A stretch of DNA of 48,220 bases from NCBI GenBank assembly GCA_022768945.1, contig JALEKY010000054.1:1-48220 (forward strand). The letters are read 5' to 3'. Shown in pieces: positions 1 through 7,871 of the stretch. Below the pieces are notes generated by a model. The model searched no databases. It worked only from the letters and a program-made list of their open reading frames with translations, and was not told the DNA's origin. The DNA comes from Christensenellaceae bacterium. GTDB lineage: Bacteria; Bacillota; Clostridia; Christensenellales; Borkfalkiaceae. Position 1 is the first letter of the stretch; every line of letters starts with the position of its first letter. The translations under genes were made by a program, and so were the position numbers.

Positions 1-52
1 TTGCCTGTGTTTATGAAGCGGGGCCCGTGTTAATCAAGTGGAAATTGACGAA

Positions 53-553
53 TTATCTGTTTTTTGTGAAGGCGTCGGCGTATTTATCGACAATATCTTT
101 TACTCTGTCCCAAATTTCAACGAAGCCGCCTTTTTCTTCGAATACTTTTCCGGTGCTTTTCGGCGTTTCTATCTTCATTTGCATAAAGTTATTTCTGAAA
201 GTCGGTACGTATGTATCGGGTTTATCTGCATTAAGGCATAATTTTTCCATATCGTATACCGTGATTTTCTCATTTTCGTTCTTTAATAATAAATATGCGC
301 GTAGAATTTTGTGGTTTATCTGATCCGGGTTGTTTGCCCAGCGCGGGATTCTTCTTATTGCTTTTGGTTCTTCGGTGGAGAGTGGGGAATTCGAGGCGTA
401 TTTTTCGCTGACTTGTGCGAAAACCTTTGATATGTATTCCTTCATGCAATTATTAAGCGCGTTTGTTTGATTCTCTCCGGAGAGCATTAGTGCAACGGTG
501 AATTTTTCGTGTGTTTCGGCGTCTGCTAAAAATGTTATTTTTTTCTTATTCAT
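53..553 (-). CDS. Ribbon-helix-helix-like protein of unknown function
   Basis: The 166-residue product is not one I recognise by name. Its first ~45 residues look like a ribbon-helix-helix fold: a short strand (KKITFLAD), a helix (ETHEKFTVALMLSG) and a second helix (NQTNALNNCMKEYI). The rest is charged and predicted mainly helical, without membrane segments or signal peptide; residues ~85-166 could be a small winged-helix-like domain, which is only an inference. ATG is preceded by AAAGGA and by a perfect promoter. The neighbouring non-coding region is rich in palindromes, which would suit an autoregulated DNA-binding protein of an accessory element. The gene lies at the window edge, so its partners are unseen. 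Confidence 0.6.
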   Translation of the reverse strand: MNKKKITFLADAETHEKFTVALMLSGENQTNALNNCMKEYISKVFAQVSEKYASNSPLSTEEPKAIRRIPRWANNPDQINHKILRAYLLLKNENEKITVYDMEKLCLNADKPDTYVPTFRNNFMQMKIETPKSTGKVFEEKGGFVEIWDRVKDIVDKYADAFTKNR

Positions 554-572
554 AATATGTCCTTTTTCTTTT

Positions 573-601
573 ATTATATCATATTTGAATTATTTTGTCA
601 A
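573..601 (-). promoter_or_regulatory. Consensus sigma-A promoter for the RHH-like gene
   Basis: On the minus strand TTGACA (596-601) and TATAAT (573-578) are separated by exactly 17 bp. Transcription would start about 8 bases further on and give a short leader carrying AAAGGA before the ATG at 553. Confidence 0.8.
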
Positions 602-884
602 TAATTATAATTAAAATATTTCTCTAATAGTACAAAATGTACTAAATAGACTAATTTGTGTAGATTATACTAAATAATAAAAATAACAAAATTAGTAAAA
701 TAATGCAAATAAATGTGTTTGGTTTTTTGTTGTTGCGAGGCGTATGCTTATTTTTACTGTTGTTTTAGTGCTACCCTGGGTTCTGTTTGATATACTATAG
801 GGGGTGTTTTTAATTGTTTTTTTATTAAAAACCGCAAAACTAACAATAATATTATTGTACTAATTAGTCAAATAATGCAAATAG
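602..884. repeat. AT-rich non-coding region with palindromes and a direct repeat
   Basis: No gene is visible here. A 21-bp direct repeat occurs at 691-711 and 863-883 with one mismatch (core TTAGTmAAATAATGCAAATA). Inverted repeats are TAGTAC-AAAAT-GTACTA (628-644), a perfect 16-bp palindrome ACAATAATATTATTGT (843-858) and ACTAATTAGT (859-868). GTACTA/TAGTAC and AATTAGTC/GACTAATT recur. The clustering suggests operators or a recombination/replication site of an accessory element; which one cannot be told from sequence alone. Confidence 0.55.
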
Positions 885-1262
885 TTAAAATATGTTTTCG
901 AACGACAGATTGAATGTCTTTGGAATTTGAGTGGATAAATCATAAATAACTTTGAGTTTTTGAACAGCTTCGGTTGTGTTGTTTTGCTTGGATAACATAA
1001 TTGCTTCGCTTAACCAAAGATCGATTTCTTTGATTTCGGTATGGGGGATAATTACATGTAAAGATTTTTTGTTTTTATGCCAAACTTGTTGTAAGGCAAT
1101 TAAATCGTCGGGTTTAATGCTCGTATTTTCACATTTTTCGATTAAACATTGAGTTTTTTCTGAAAAATCTCCGAAGGTTTTGTTTACGTAGACGTTCTCG
1201 GCTATAGCTCCGATAATAAACAATGTCGCTATGATTAGTGTGGATACGATTGACTTTACCAT
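885..1262 (-). CDS. DUF4363-like membrane-anchored protein
   Basis: The 125-residue protein has one N-terminal membrane segment (about residues 5-22, VSTLIIATLFIIGAIAENVYV). A predicted extracellular helical domain follows. Size and layout fit the DUF4363 family, whose members often sit beside DUF421 proteins in Firmicutes. Its ATG overlaps the last codons of the upstream DUF421 gene by 7 bp, so the two are probably translated together. Biochemical function is unknown. No terminator was recognised downstream before the palindrome-rich region. Confidence 0.65.
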   Translation of the reverse strand: MVKSIVSTLIIATLFIIGAIAENVYVNKTFGDFSEKTQCLIEKCENTSIKPDDLIALQQVWHKNKKSLHVIIPHTEIKEIDLWLSEAIMLSKQNNTTEAVQKLKVIYDLSTQIPKTFNLSFENIF

Positions 1263-1939
1263 TGTAATTTTTCCTCGATTTTTGTGTTAAAAACAGTATA
1301 TTTCTCTTTTTTGTTCTGCAAAAATACTTTTCCCTGTCCGTCTATCGTCATTAAGCCTACTTTTTTCGGCGTTGTTTTATGTTCGGATAGTATTTTGGAT
1401 AATTTTTCTTTGGTAAAACCGCATAGTTTTGCGTTATCTTTTACTATTTTTCCGTTTTCTATTAAAATTACGGATAATTCGGAAGATTTTTGTTTGTCCG
1501 GGTTGTTTATTACGGAGATTTTTCCGTTTGATTCCAGTATTGCGTACTTTATTTCTTCAATCGAAAAATATCCGATAGCTCTGAGCGTTTCTATTAAATC
1601 GCCGGCGTCCATATTGTTTTTTGTTAGTTCGCTGAAATTTATTCCGTCCGGCGTTATTACAATCGATGGTTTTCCGCTTAGAAAGTTGCGCCATTTTTCG
1701 CCGCGTTGTTCGATAAACGACATTATTTGGTGTAAAATGAATAACGAAACGACCGACACTATTCCGTACAATAGGGGAATTGATACGTCTGACATCGGCA
1801 CGCATGCGACTTCCGCAATAAGCAACGTAATCACGAATTCGTACGGCTGCATTTCTCCGATTTGTCGCTTGCCCATTAGCCTCATCACGATTACGAGCAC
1901 TAATAAAATAATTACTCCGCGCGCAAAAATTATAGCCAT
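1256..1939 (-). CDS. DUF421 (YetF-type) membrane protein
   Basis: The 227-residue protein has three N-terminal membrane helices with the family signature MRLMGKRQIGEMQPYEFVI, then a cytosolic DUF421 domain (SGKPSIVITPDGINF...). Family members such as Bacillus YetF are membrane proteins linked to stress or spore traits, without an established reaction. I chose the ATG at 1939 because the family motif starts there. An upstream in-frame TTG at 2056 would add 39 residues of poor quality (many Lys/Asn/Ser) and has no ribosome site. The ribosome site before 1939 is also weak. The gene overlaps the DUF4363 gene, forming a two-gene unit. Confidence 0.8.
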   Translation of the reverse strand: MAIIFARGVIILLVLVIVMRLMGKRQIGEMQPYEFVITLLIAEVACVPMSDVSIPLLYGIVSVVSLFILHQIMSFIEQRGEKWRNFLSGKPSIVITPDGINFSELTKNNMDAGDLIETLRAIGYFSIEEIKYAILESNGKISVINNPDKQKSSELSVILIENGKIVKDNAKLCGFTKEKLSKILSEHKTTPKKVGLMTIDGQGKVFLQNKKEKYTVFNTKIEEKLQW

Positions 1940-2046
1940 ATTATTAGAATGTTTGTTTGTCTTTTTTTTATGCTTTTTGCATTGTTTTGATAAACAATTT
2001 TTTAAAGAAGGCGAAAGTAAAAGCGATATATTGACATAATTAAAAA

Positions 2047-2076
2047 TATAAAGCAATTACGGTGCTAAACTGTCAA
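2047..2076 (-). promoter_or_regulatory. Possible promoter for the DUF421/DUF4363 pair
   Basis: Minus-strand TTGACA (2071-2076) and TTTATA (2047-2052) are 18 bp apart. The start would lie near 2040, giving a leader of about 100 nt before the ATG at 1939. Confidence 0.5.
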
Positions 2077-2213
2077 AAAATGAAACTTTACGATAAATAG
2101 GGACTTTCCGAGCGTATCGAGAATTGAAGTGCTGTTTATTTGTGTGTTTTTGAGAAAACCGGCATATTATGCGAGCTTGAATTTTTTTTATCGTAGGAAT
2201 ATATCTAAAACGG

Positions 2214-2242
2214 TTGACAGGCGGTATTCGCTTATGTATAAT
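2214..2242 (+). promoter_or_regulatory. Consensus sigma-A promoter of the folate transporter gene
   Basis: TTGACA (2214-2219) and TATAAT (2237-2242) are separated by 17 bp. Transcription would start at about 2249, just at the 5' side of the riboswitch P1 stem, so the aptamer forms the extreme 5' end of the mRNA. Confidence 0.85.
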
Positions 2243-2245
2243 GAG

Positions 2246-2359
2246 AGACAAGAGTAGACATAAGTGCGTCGAACGTAAGTTCCAAGTGTTCGGAGAGGGG
2301 ATATCTCTTCGAAACGAAACGGTTTAGCCCTGCGGTACTTTTGTCGTGTCCGCTTATCT
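2246..2359 (+). promoter_or_regulatory. Tetrahydrofolate (THF) riboswitch aptamer
   Basis: The conserved GAGTAG (2252-2257), CGTAAGT, GGGGATA loop, CGAAACG, CTGCGGT and CCGC blocks occur in the order of the folT/folE THF riboswitch. Pairings can be traced: P1 2246-2252 with 2353-2359 (one mismatch); P2 ACATAAGT 2258-2265 with ACTTTTGT 2337-2344; P3 TTCGGAGA 2289-2296 with 2304-2313. The diagnostic pseudoknot is present as GGATA (2299-2303) with TGTCC (2347-2351). It sits between a perfect promoter and a folate ECF component, followed at once by a terminator. Known members sense reduced folates and switch transport genes off. Confidence 0.92.
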
Positions 2360-2360
2360 T

Positions 2361-2385
2361 GCGGCGCTTTACGCGCTGTTTTTTT
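2361..2385 (+). terminator. Intrinsic terminator, expression platform of the THF riboswitch
   Basis: GCGGCGC (2361-2367) pairs with GCGCTGT (2373-2379) across a TTTAC loop, followed by a run of T to 2385. It starts right after the aptamer P1, so folate-dependent premature termination is the likely mechanism. Confidence 0.85.
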
Positions 2386-2422
2386 ATTGTCGGGCAACTC
2401 ATAAAAGTGAGGTGCTTTTTTT

Positions 2423-3007
2423 ATGAATTCAATTACTAAAAAGATCGTTTTAACCGCGCTATTTTGCGCTCTGCTTGCCGTTGTAAACGCTTATTTTACA
2501 ATCAGAATAAGCCCGACGTTTAAGGTTTCCCTTTTGATTTGCTTCAGTTTTTTTACGGGAATAGTCCTCGGGGGGTGGCTCGGCTTCGTTGCGGGCTTTG
2601 TCGGGGATTTTCTCGGTTGGTTGCTGTTTGTGGACGGCATATACAATCCGATTATCGGCGTCGCTTCGGGTTTGTTTTGTTTTATTCCCGGAATATTAAA
2701 TGATTCGATGATAAAATTTAATATTTTAAAAAACGTTAAAAAGGGGAGAGTCGCCGTCGTTTTCGGCGTATCCGCGGTCTTGTGTTACGTTATTTGTACA
2801 TTGTTGTTAACGAGCGCGGGCGTTTGGTTTGCCGCCGGAATAAACCCCGAAAACTATACGTTCCTCAATAAATACGATAGTTTTTGGGCTTACGTGGCGG
2901 CGCGCGCCGTTTCTCAGTTTCCGAATAACCTTATCAATATGTTTTTGGCGTACGGCGTGTTCTGCGTCTTTGATACGATAAAGTTCACGAGCGCTTATTT
3001 GCGTTAA
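2423..3007 (+). CDS. folT: Folate ECF transporter S component
   Basis: The 194-residue protein has five to six membrane helices and the ECF S-component pattern: N-terminal TKKIVLTALFCALLAV, then FKVSLLICFSFFTGIVLGGWLGFVAG and a GDFLGWLLF segment. It would bind folate at the membrane and work with a shared EcfA/A'/T energising module that is not encoded in this window. Folate specificity is inferred mostly from the THF riboswitch directly upstream; the protein alone would be called an ECF S component of the FolT type. ATG follows GAGGTG at about 10 bp. Its stop codon overlaps that of the convergent SpoVB-like gene, with no room for a shared terminator. Confidence 0.85.
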   Translation: MNSITKKIVLTALFCALLAVVNAYFTIRISPTFKVSLLICFSFFTGIVLGGWLGFVAGFVGDFLGWLLFVDGIYNPIIGVASGLFCFIPGILNDSMIKFNILKNVKKGRVAVVFGVSAVLCYVICTLLLTSAGVWFAAGINPENYTFLNKYDSFWAYVAARAVSQFPNNLINMFLAYGVFCVFDTIKFTSAYLR

Positions 3008-4575
3008 AACGGCGTGTTTTTACGATTGTCTTGATTGTTTTTACGATTGCTTTTGTCGATTTGTATTTGTTTTTTCTTTCTGAAAAGGTATTCGGAAAGA
3101 AAAGACTTTTCGATCAGGATAAACGGAACGCAGGCAAAAAAGCAGGTAAGTCCGCATCCGATGAAGCAAGTTGCCCAAACGGGCAGAAAAGCGGATAAGG
3201 CGTTGTTTAAAAGCTTGCCGAAAAGAATGGCGGGCGCGGTGGCAATAAGGGCTTTTCCCGTGAAAACGAGGAAATCGTTGTCGAGTGAAATTTTCTTTTT
3301 AAGGCAAGCGAGGTTGCATGCTGCCGTTATCGAGAATTGTCCGAAAAGTCCTATCGCAAGCGAATAAACGCCCGTAAAACGCGGCAGAATTGTTATCGAC
3401 AGCAACATAAAAGCCGCGCCGAAGATATAGTGCATGAGGGTTTTTCGTTCGGAATTCAGCGAATTGAGCATGCTTGTGCTTATAAGCGAAATACTCATGG
3501 GAAGCATTGTGTAAGAGGCTACGGAAAGATAATTTCCGGCTTCTTCGGACGAATAGAAGAACGTTCCGAGGTTTTTACCGAACGCGCACAAAACGGGCGA
3601 AATGACGAGCGATATAAAGACGGAGAACTCGAGCGCGCGCTCTACGTTCGATTTGAGCGTTTTGGTCTGTTTTTTGTAGTAGTTTTCGGATAGCTCCGGC
3701 ACGAGCACGACCGCGAGCGAGCCTATAAGGGTAGACGGCATAAACAGTATGGGGATAGCCATTCCGTAAGCCGTTCCGAACAGCGATACCGCTTGTCTGT
3801 TAGTCATTCCCGTTGCGATAAGGCGAAGGGGAAGTATGACTGCGATTAGAAAGTTTACGAGCGAGGAAACGCCTCTCATTCCCGTTATCGGGACGGAGGA
3901 CGTCACGAGCGGTTTAAGCGTGGGGAACGGGGATTTTACGCGTTTTTTGCCGCGAGATAAGAAAACCGTGACGGACGTCACAAACGAGAATACGTACGAG
4001 CCTAAAACGGCTATAGCGGTGCAGGTGAGTTTCGAGTCGAAATCTCGGGAGAGGGAGATTAACGCCACGCCGAGAACAAGCATTACGATTTCTTCGAGAA
4101 GTTCTATTACGCTGTACGTTACAAAGTCTTTTTCGCCCCAGAAACTGCCGCGTATAACCGCGTAAACGGAAGTGATTATAAGCCCCGGTAAAACGATTAA
4201 AAGAACGGGTATGCATCTTTCGTCGCTGAAAAGAAAAGAGAGCTTTTTTTGAAATACGAAAAACGCGATGACTATCGGTACGGATAAAACGAGAGTGAAA
4301 AATATGCCCGAGGACACGGACGACCATACGAGGTCGTCTTTTTTTTCTGCTTTGTATCTCGTCATAAGTCTCGAAACGGTAATCGGTATTCCGGACGACG
4401 TGACAGTGAGGAGAAGCCCGAAAACGGTCAATGCGATCTGATAAACGCCGAGCCCTTCGGAGCCTATCTCGCGCGAGAGAAATATTCTGTAAATAAAGCC
4501 CGTAATCCTTTCTATACCAGAGAAAAAAGTGACGAAGAAAACGGTTTTTACGACCTTGTTAATAATGATTGACAC
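3004..4575 (-). CDS. SpoVB-like polysaccharide/lipid II flippase (MOP superfamily)
   Basis: The 523-residue protein has about 14 membrane helices and the N-terminal signature GFIYRIFLSREIGSEGLGVYQ of the SpoVB/YtgP/MurJ-like branch of the MOP exporters. Relatives flip lipid-linked cell-wall precursors; SpoVB itself acts in spore cortex formation. Presence here hints at, but does not prove, sporulation. The C-terminus is a Lys/Asn/Arg-rich cytosolic tail. The coordinates assume a GTG start at 4575, but that GTG overlaps the only Shine-Dalgarno sequence (GGAGG, 4575-4579). Correctly spaced start codons would be ATC (4569) or ATT (4566). The gene is divergent from the LysM gene. Confidence 0.85.
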   Translation of the reverse strand: MSIIINKVVKTVFFVTFFSGIERITGFIYRIFLSREIGSEGLGVYQIALTVFGLLLTVTSSGIPITVSRLMTRYKAEKKDDLVWSSVSSGIFFTLVLSVPIVIAFFVFQKKLSFLFSDERCIPVLLIVLPGLIITSVYAVIRGSFWGEKDFVTYSVIELLEEIVMLVLGVALISLSRDFDSKLTCTAIAVLGSYVFSFVTSVTVFLSRGKKRVKSPFPTLKPLVTSSVPITGMRGVSSLVNFLIAVILPLRLIATGMTNRQAVSLFGTAYGMAIPILFMPSTLIGSLAVVLVPELSENYYKKQTKTLKSNVERALEFSVFISLVISPVLCAFGKNLGTFFYSSEEAGNYLSVASYTMLPMSISLISTSMLNSLNSERKTLMHYIFGAAFMLLSITILPRFTGVYSLAIGLFGQFSITAACNLACLKKKISLDNDFLVFTGKALIATAPAILFGKLLNNALSAFLPVWATCFIGCGLTCFFACVPFILIEKSFLSEYLFRKKKQIQIDKSNRKNNQDNRKNTPF

Positions 4576-4662
4576 CTCCGAAAAAAATCGGTTTTATTAT
4601 ATTTTACTTGGCACAAGAATATATTATTACCGTAATTATGCAGATGCTTAAGGAGGCGTTTT

Positions 4663-5016
4663 GTGAAAATAGAAAATCCGTACGACGGAATGAGTGAGTT
4701 TGTTTTTGAAAACGTGTGCGAGAGGGGAGAGAATGAAGTTTTTTCCGGGCTTAAAGTCACTGCGAGCGAAGCGATTTTGCCGAATTCGATAGACTATAGA
4801 AAGGAGTTTTTTCGGGAGTTTCGGGAGAAACCGCAGACAATTTGTTTTAAAAGAAAGAAGGGGGTATTCTATCGGGTTAAGGCCGGAGACACTTTAAAAT
4901 CGATTGCCGAAAGGTTTTCCGTAAACGAAGGTGCGGTGGATTGCGGAGAAACGGAAAATATTTTTCCGTGCAAAGTCGTTTATATAAACAAGACGGAGCA
5001 GGGTGAAAAGGATTGA
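4663..5016 (+). CDS. Small cytosolic LysM-domain protein
   Basis: The 117-residue product has a C-terminal LysM motif at about residues 66-110 (YRVKAGDTLKSIAERFSV...CKVVYI), which binds N-acetylglucosamine-containing glycans such as peptidoglycan. There is no signal peptide or membrane helix, unlike secreted LysM hydrolases. That arrangement is seen in spore coat/cortex-associated LysM proteins, so a morphogenetic role beside the SpoVB-like gene is possible but inferred. The N-terminal ~60 residues are unrecognised. GTG start, with a full AGGAGG (4651-4656) 6 bp upstream. Confidence 0.7.
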   Translation: MKIENPYDGMSEFVFENVCERGENEVFSGLKVTASEAILPNSIDYRKEFFREFREKPQTICFKRKKGVFYRVKAGDTLKSIAERFSVNEGAVDCGETENIFPCKVVYINKTEQGEKD

Positions 5017-5112
5017 GGTAGTCGGTGTGTTACAATTTTTCAATATTGCGTATAAGTCGTTGTCGTTTGTTTAAAAAGAAGATTTTCAGGCGAAAAATAT
5101 ATTGCAAAGTGC

Positions 5113-5142
5113 TTGACGGGAATAAAAAAATAGTATTATAAT
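5113..5142 (+). promoter_or_regulatory. Promoter of the copper ATPase gene
   Basis: TTGACG (5113-5118) and TATAAT (5137-5142) are 18 bp apart. Immediately after the -10 lies an inverted repeat AATTGC (5143-5148) with GCAATT (5162-5167), a possible operator covering the start site. No copper-sensing repressor (CsoR/CopY) is encoded nearby. Confidence 0.7.
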
Positions 5143-5199
5143 AATTGCGACTAAAAAGGTTGCAATTCAAAAGAGGAAAAATACGGAGAAAATGTTTTT

Positions 5200-7755
5200 A
5201 TGAAAAAAGAGTTCAAAGTAACGGGAATGAGCTGTTCGGCTTGTCAGGCTCACGTAGAGAAAGCGGTGGGGAAGCTCCCCGTCGAAAAGTGCGTCGTAAA
5301 TCTTCTTTCAAACGAAATGACGGTCGAGTACGACGAAAATAAAGTGTCGCCGTCGGAGATTATACTTGCCGTGAAAAAGGCCGGGTACGGTGCGGAAGAG
5401 AAAAAGACAGGTCAACAAAACGAAGAAACAAAGGAAAAAGAGAAGAGGGCGGAAAGGATAAAACTCGTAAAGCTTATCGTCTCTATAGCACTAACTGTGA
5501 TTGCGTTGTATCTGTCTATGGCGCACATGCTTAAACTTCCGTTTCACGAGTTTCTGCATCACCACTATTTATTCCAAAGTATAGCTTTATTTGTTATTGT
5601 GTGTGGCGTAATTTGTATAAATATTCGTTATTTTATAAGCGGTTTTTCGAAACTTGCAAAACTTGCGCCGAATATGGATACGCTTATTGCAATAGGCTCT
5701 TCCGCTTCGTTTTTATATAGTATTTATCTGTTTGTATCATATGTTGCGGGCGGTAGCGCGGGCGATCCCCCCCATTTGTATTTAGACGCATCCGCAACAA
5801 TTTTAACGCTTATTTCTCTCGGAAAATATTTTGAGGGATTGTCAAAAAAGAAAACTTCGGGCGCAATAGAAAAACTTATGGGAATGTCGCCCGATACCGC
5901 GTTAGTGCTTAAAGACGGAGTTGAAACGGAAGTTCCCGTAGAGCAGGTTTCGGTAGGCGATATTCTCGTCGTTAAGGACGGAATGAATTTCCCTGTAGAC
6001 GGGATCGTGACGGAAGGAAACGCCGGAGTTAACGAAAGTCTTATTACGGGCGAAAGTTTTCCCGTGGAAAAATTCGAGGGAGAAAAGGTTGTCTCCGGAA
6101 CGACCGTGCTGAACGGGTATCTGAAGGTAAGGGCTACCGAAGTGGGGAGCGATACGACTCTTTCGAAAATAGTAAAACTCGTAGAGGAAGCTAACGCGAC
6201 AAAAGCTCCCGTAGCTAAACTTGCAGATAAAGTTGCAGGCATATTCGTTCCCGCGGTTATGGGCGTTGCGCTCGTCGTTTTTGCAATATGGCTTATAATT
6301 TCGGGCGACTTCGAAACCGCCCTTAATTACGGAGTTTCGGTGCTTGTTATTTCATGTCCTTGCGCGCTCGGGCTTGCTACTCCGGTCGCCATAATGGTCG
6401 GAACGGGCAAAGGTGCGGAAAACGGTATTCTGATTAAGTCGGGCGAGGCGTTGCAGCTTCTTTCCGAGGTAAAAACGGTTGCGTTCGACAAAACGGGCAC
6501 GCTCTCCCTCGGGCAGCCGACCGTTACGGATATAGAGAACGTCGGGGGAGACGCTTCCGTTTTTATGTCTGTCGTGTACGCGATGGAGAGTATGTCGTCG
6601 CACCCGCTTGCGGACGCGGTTTGCGCAAAGTGCGAAGAGGACGGCGTGATTAAGGCGGAAATATCCGATTTTTCTTCGGAAAACGGAAAAGGTCTTTCCG
6701 CGACTTATAATAACGTTAAGTATTATATAGGAAACGAGAAATTCGCAAAAGAACACGGAGTTTTGCTGTCCGGAGAAAAAGAAGCCTCCGCTAAAACGAA
6801 ATCGGAAGGATTTGCTAAAGAGGGGAAGACTCCCGTATTTGTATTTACGGACAGGCTTCTCGGTATCATCGCTCTCAGGGACGAGCTTAAAAAAAGTTCG
6901 AGTCACGCTGTAAAAAGACTTAACGCTCTCGGCGTGGAATGCGTTATGATTACCGGCGATAATAAATCTACGGCAGAAGCTATAGCGAAAGCCGTCGGCA
7001 TCGATAAGGTGTTTGCGGAAATTCTTCCCGACGGAAAAGAGAAAATAGTTAAAGAGTTGAAGGAAAAGGGCAAGACCGTAGCTTTTGTTGGCGACGGAGT
7101 GAACGACGCTCCCGCTCTGAACAGCGCGGACGTAGGTATTGCGATCGGCGCGGGAAGCGATATTGCTGTGGAAAGCGCGGATATTGTGCTTATAAAAGAC
7201 GATACCAACGACGTGGCTAACGCGATAGTTCTTTCAAGAAAGACGATGAGCAATATAAAGCAAAATCTTTTCTGGGCTTTTTTCTACAACGTTTTGTGTA
7301 TTCCGGTGGCTGCGGGCGCTCTCTCGTTTGCGGGTATAACGCTTAATCCCATGTTCTGCGCGCTCGCGATGAGTCTGTCGAGCTTGTTTGTCGTAGGCAA
7401 CGCTTTAAGACTCGGACTTGTAAAGACGGAAAAGACTGCGAACGAGAAAACGGCAACATGCCGGAAAGAGGAAGGAAAGACCTCGGACGGCGATAAAAAA
7501 ACTAACGATAAATCACCCGAAAAAAAGGAGATAGAAAAAATGACTTACGAATTAAAAGTAAACGGAATGATGTGCGGTCACTGCGAAAAATCGGTGTGTA
7601 AAGCGTTGCTCGGCGTTGACGGAGTTACGGACGCGAAAGCCGACAGTAAAACGGGAATCGCCGTTGCGAGAACAGATTTTGCCGTTGATGAGAATCTTTT
7701 GAAAAAAGCGGTGGAAGCCGCGGATTATACCGTTGAAAGGGTAACGAGCAAGTAA
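5200..7755 (+). CDS. copA: Copper-exporting P1B-type ATPase with C-terminal CopZ-like domain
   Basis: The 851-residue pump would export Cu(I) using ATP. Order of parts: N-terminal HMA domain (GMSCSAC, residues ~8-14); membrane helices; actuator domain with TGES (~285); the metal-binding membrane motif CPC (~386); phosphorylation site DKTGT (~430); hinge GDGVND (~631); final helices. A 45-residue charged linker then leads to a second HMA domain (residues 781-851) with GMMCGHC. HMA domains are normally N-terminal, so this tail is a fused chaperone domain. A ribosome site inside the linker precedes an ATG at 7540 and would allow separate production of a 71-residue CopZ. ATG start with GGAG upstream. 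Confidence 0.93.
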   Translation: MKKEFKVTGMSCSACQAHVEKAVGKLPVEKCVVNLLSNEMTVEYDENKVSPSEIILAVKKAGYGAEEKKTGQQNEETKEKEKRAERIKLVKLIVSIALTVIALYLSMAHMLKLPFHEFLHHHYLFQSIALFVIVCGVICINIRYFISGFSKLAKLAPNMDTLIAIGSSASFLYSIYLFVSYVAGGSAGDPPHLYLDASATILTLISLGKYFEGLSKKKTSGAIEKLMGMSPDTALVLKDGVETEVPVEQVSVGDILVVKDGMNFPVDGIVTEGNAGVNESLITGESFPVEKFEGEKVVSGTTVLNGYLKVRATEVGSDTTLSKIVKLVEEANATKAPVAKLADKVAGIFVPAVMGVALVVFAIWLIISGDFETALNYGVSVLVISCPCALGLATPVAIMVGTGKGAENGILIKSGEALQLLSEVKTVAFDKTGTLSLGQPTVTDIENVGGDASVFMSVVYAMESMSSHPLADAVCAKCEEDGVIKAEISDFSSENGKGLSATYNNVKYYIGNEKFAKEHGVLLSGEKEASAKTKSEGFAKEGKTPVFVFTDRLLGIIALRDELKKSSSHAVKRLNALGVECVMITGDNKSTAEAIAKAVGIDKVFAEILPDGKEKIVKELKEKGKTVAFVGDGVNDAPALNSADVGIAIGAGSDIAVESADIVLIKDDTNDVANAIVLSRKTMSNIKQNLFWAFFYNVLCIPVAAGALSFAGITLNPMFCALAMSLSSLFVVGNALRLGLVKTEKTANEKTATCRKEEGKTSDGDKKTNDKSPEKKEIEKMTYELKVNGMMCGHCEKSVCKALLGVDGVTDAKADSKTGIAVARTDFAVDENLLKKAVEAADYTVERVTSK
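7524..7542 (+). promoter_or_regulatory. Internal ribosome site and ATG for a free CopZ-like domain
   Basis: AAAGGAG (7524-7530) stands 9 bp before an in-frame ATG (7540-7542) inside copA. Translation from here would give a self-contained 71-residue HMA protein ending at the copA stop. Confidence 0.55.
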
Positions 7756-7778
7756 AAACGCAGATATATAAGTCGTAT

Positions 7779-7803
7779 AAAATCGGTTATATTGACCGAT
7801 TTT
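7779..7803 (+). terminator. Probable terminator after copA
   Basis: AAAATCGGT (7779-7787) and ACCGATTTT (7795-7803) form a 9-bp stem with a 7-nt loop; the T run lies within the 3' arm, so the hairpin is a modest terminator in this direction. Confidence 0.55.
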
Positions 7804-7842
7804 AAAAAATAACAATTTTTGGCAAAAAAATTCAAAACCCCC

Positions 7843-7871
7843 TTGAAATTTGAGAAGATGTATTGTATAAT
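7843..7871 (+). promoter_or_regulatory. Promoter of the EF-G paralogue gene
   Basis: TTGAAA (7843-7848) and TATAAT (7866-7871) are 17 bp apart. The start site near 7878 gives a leader of about 100 nt before the chosen ATG at 7977. Confidence 0.75.

Noticed and set aside
1284-2039. A 251-codon plus-strand frame opposite the DUF421 gene
   Set aside because: It mirrors a clearly recognised membrane protein gene; its peptide has no family likeness and no ribosome site.
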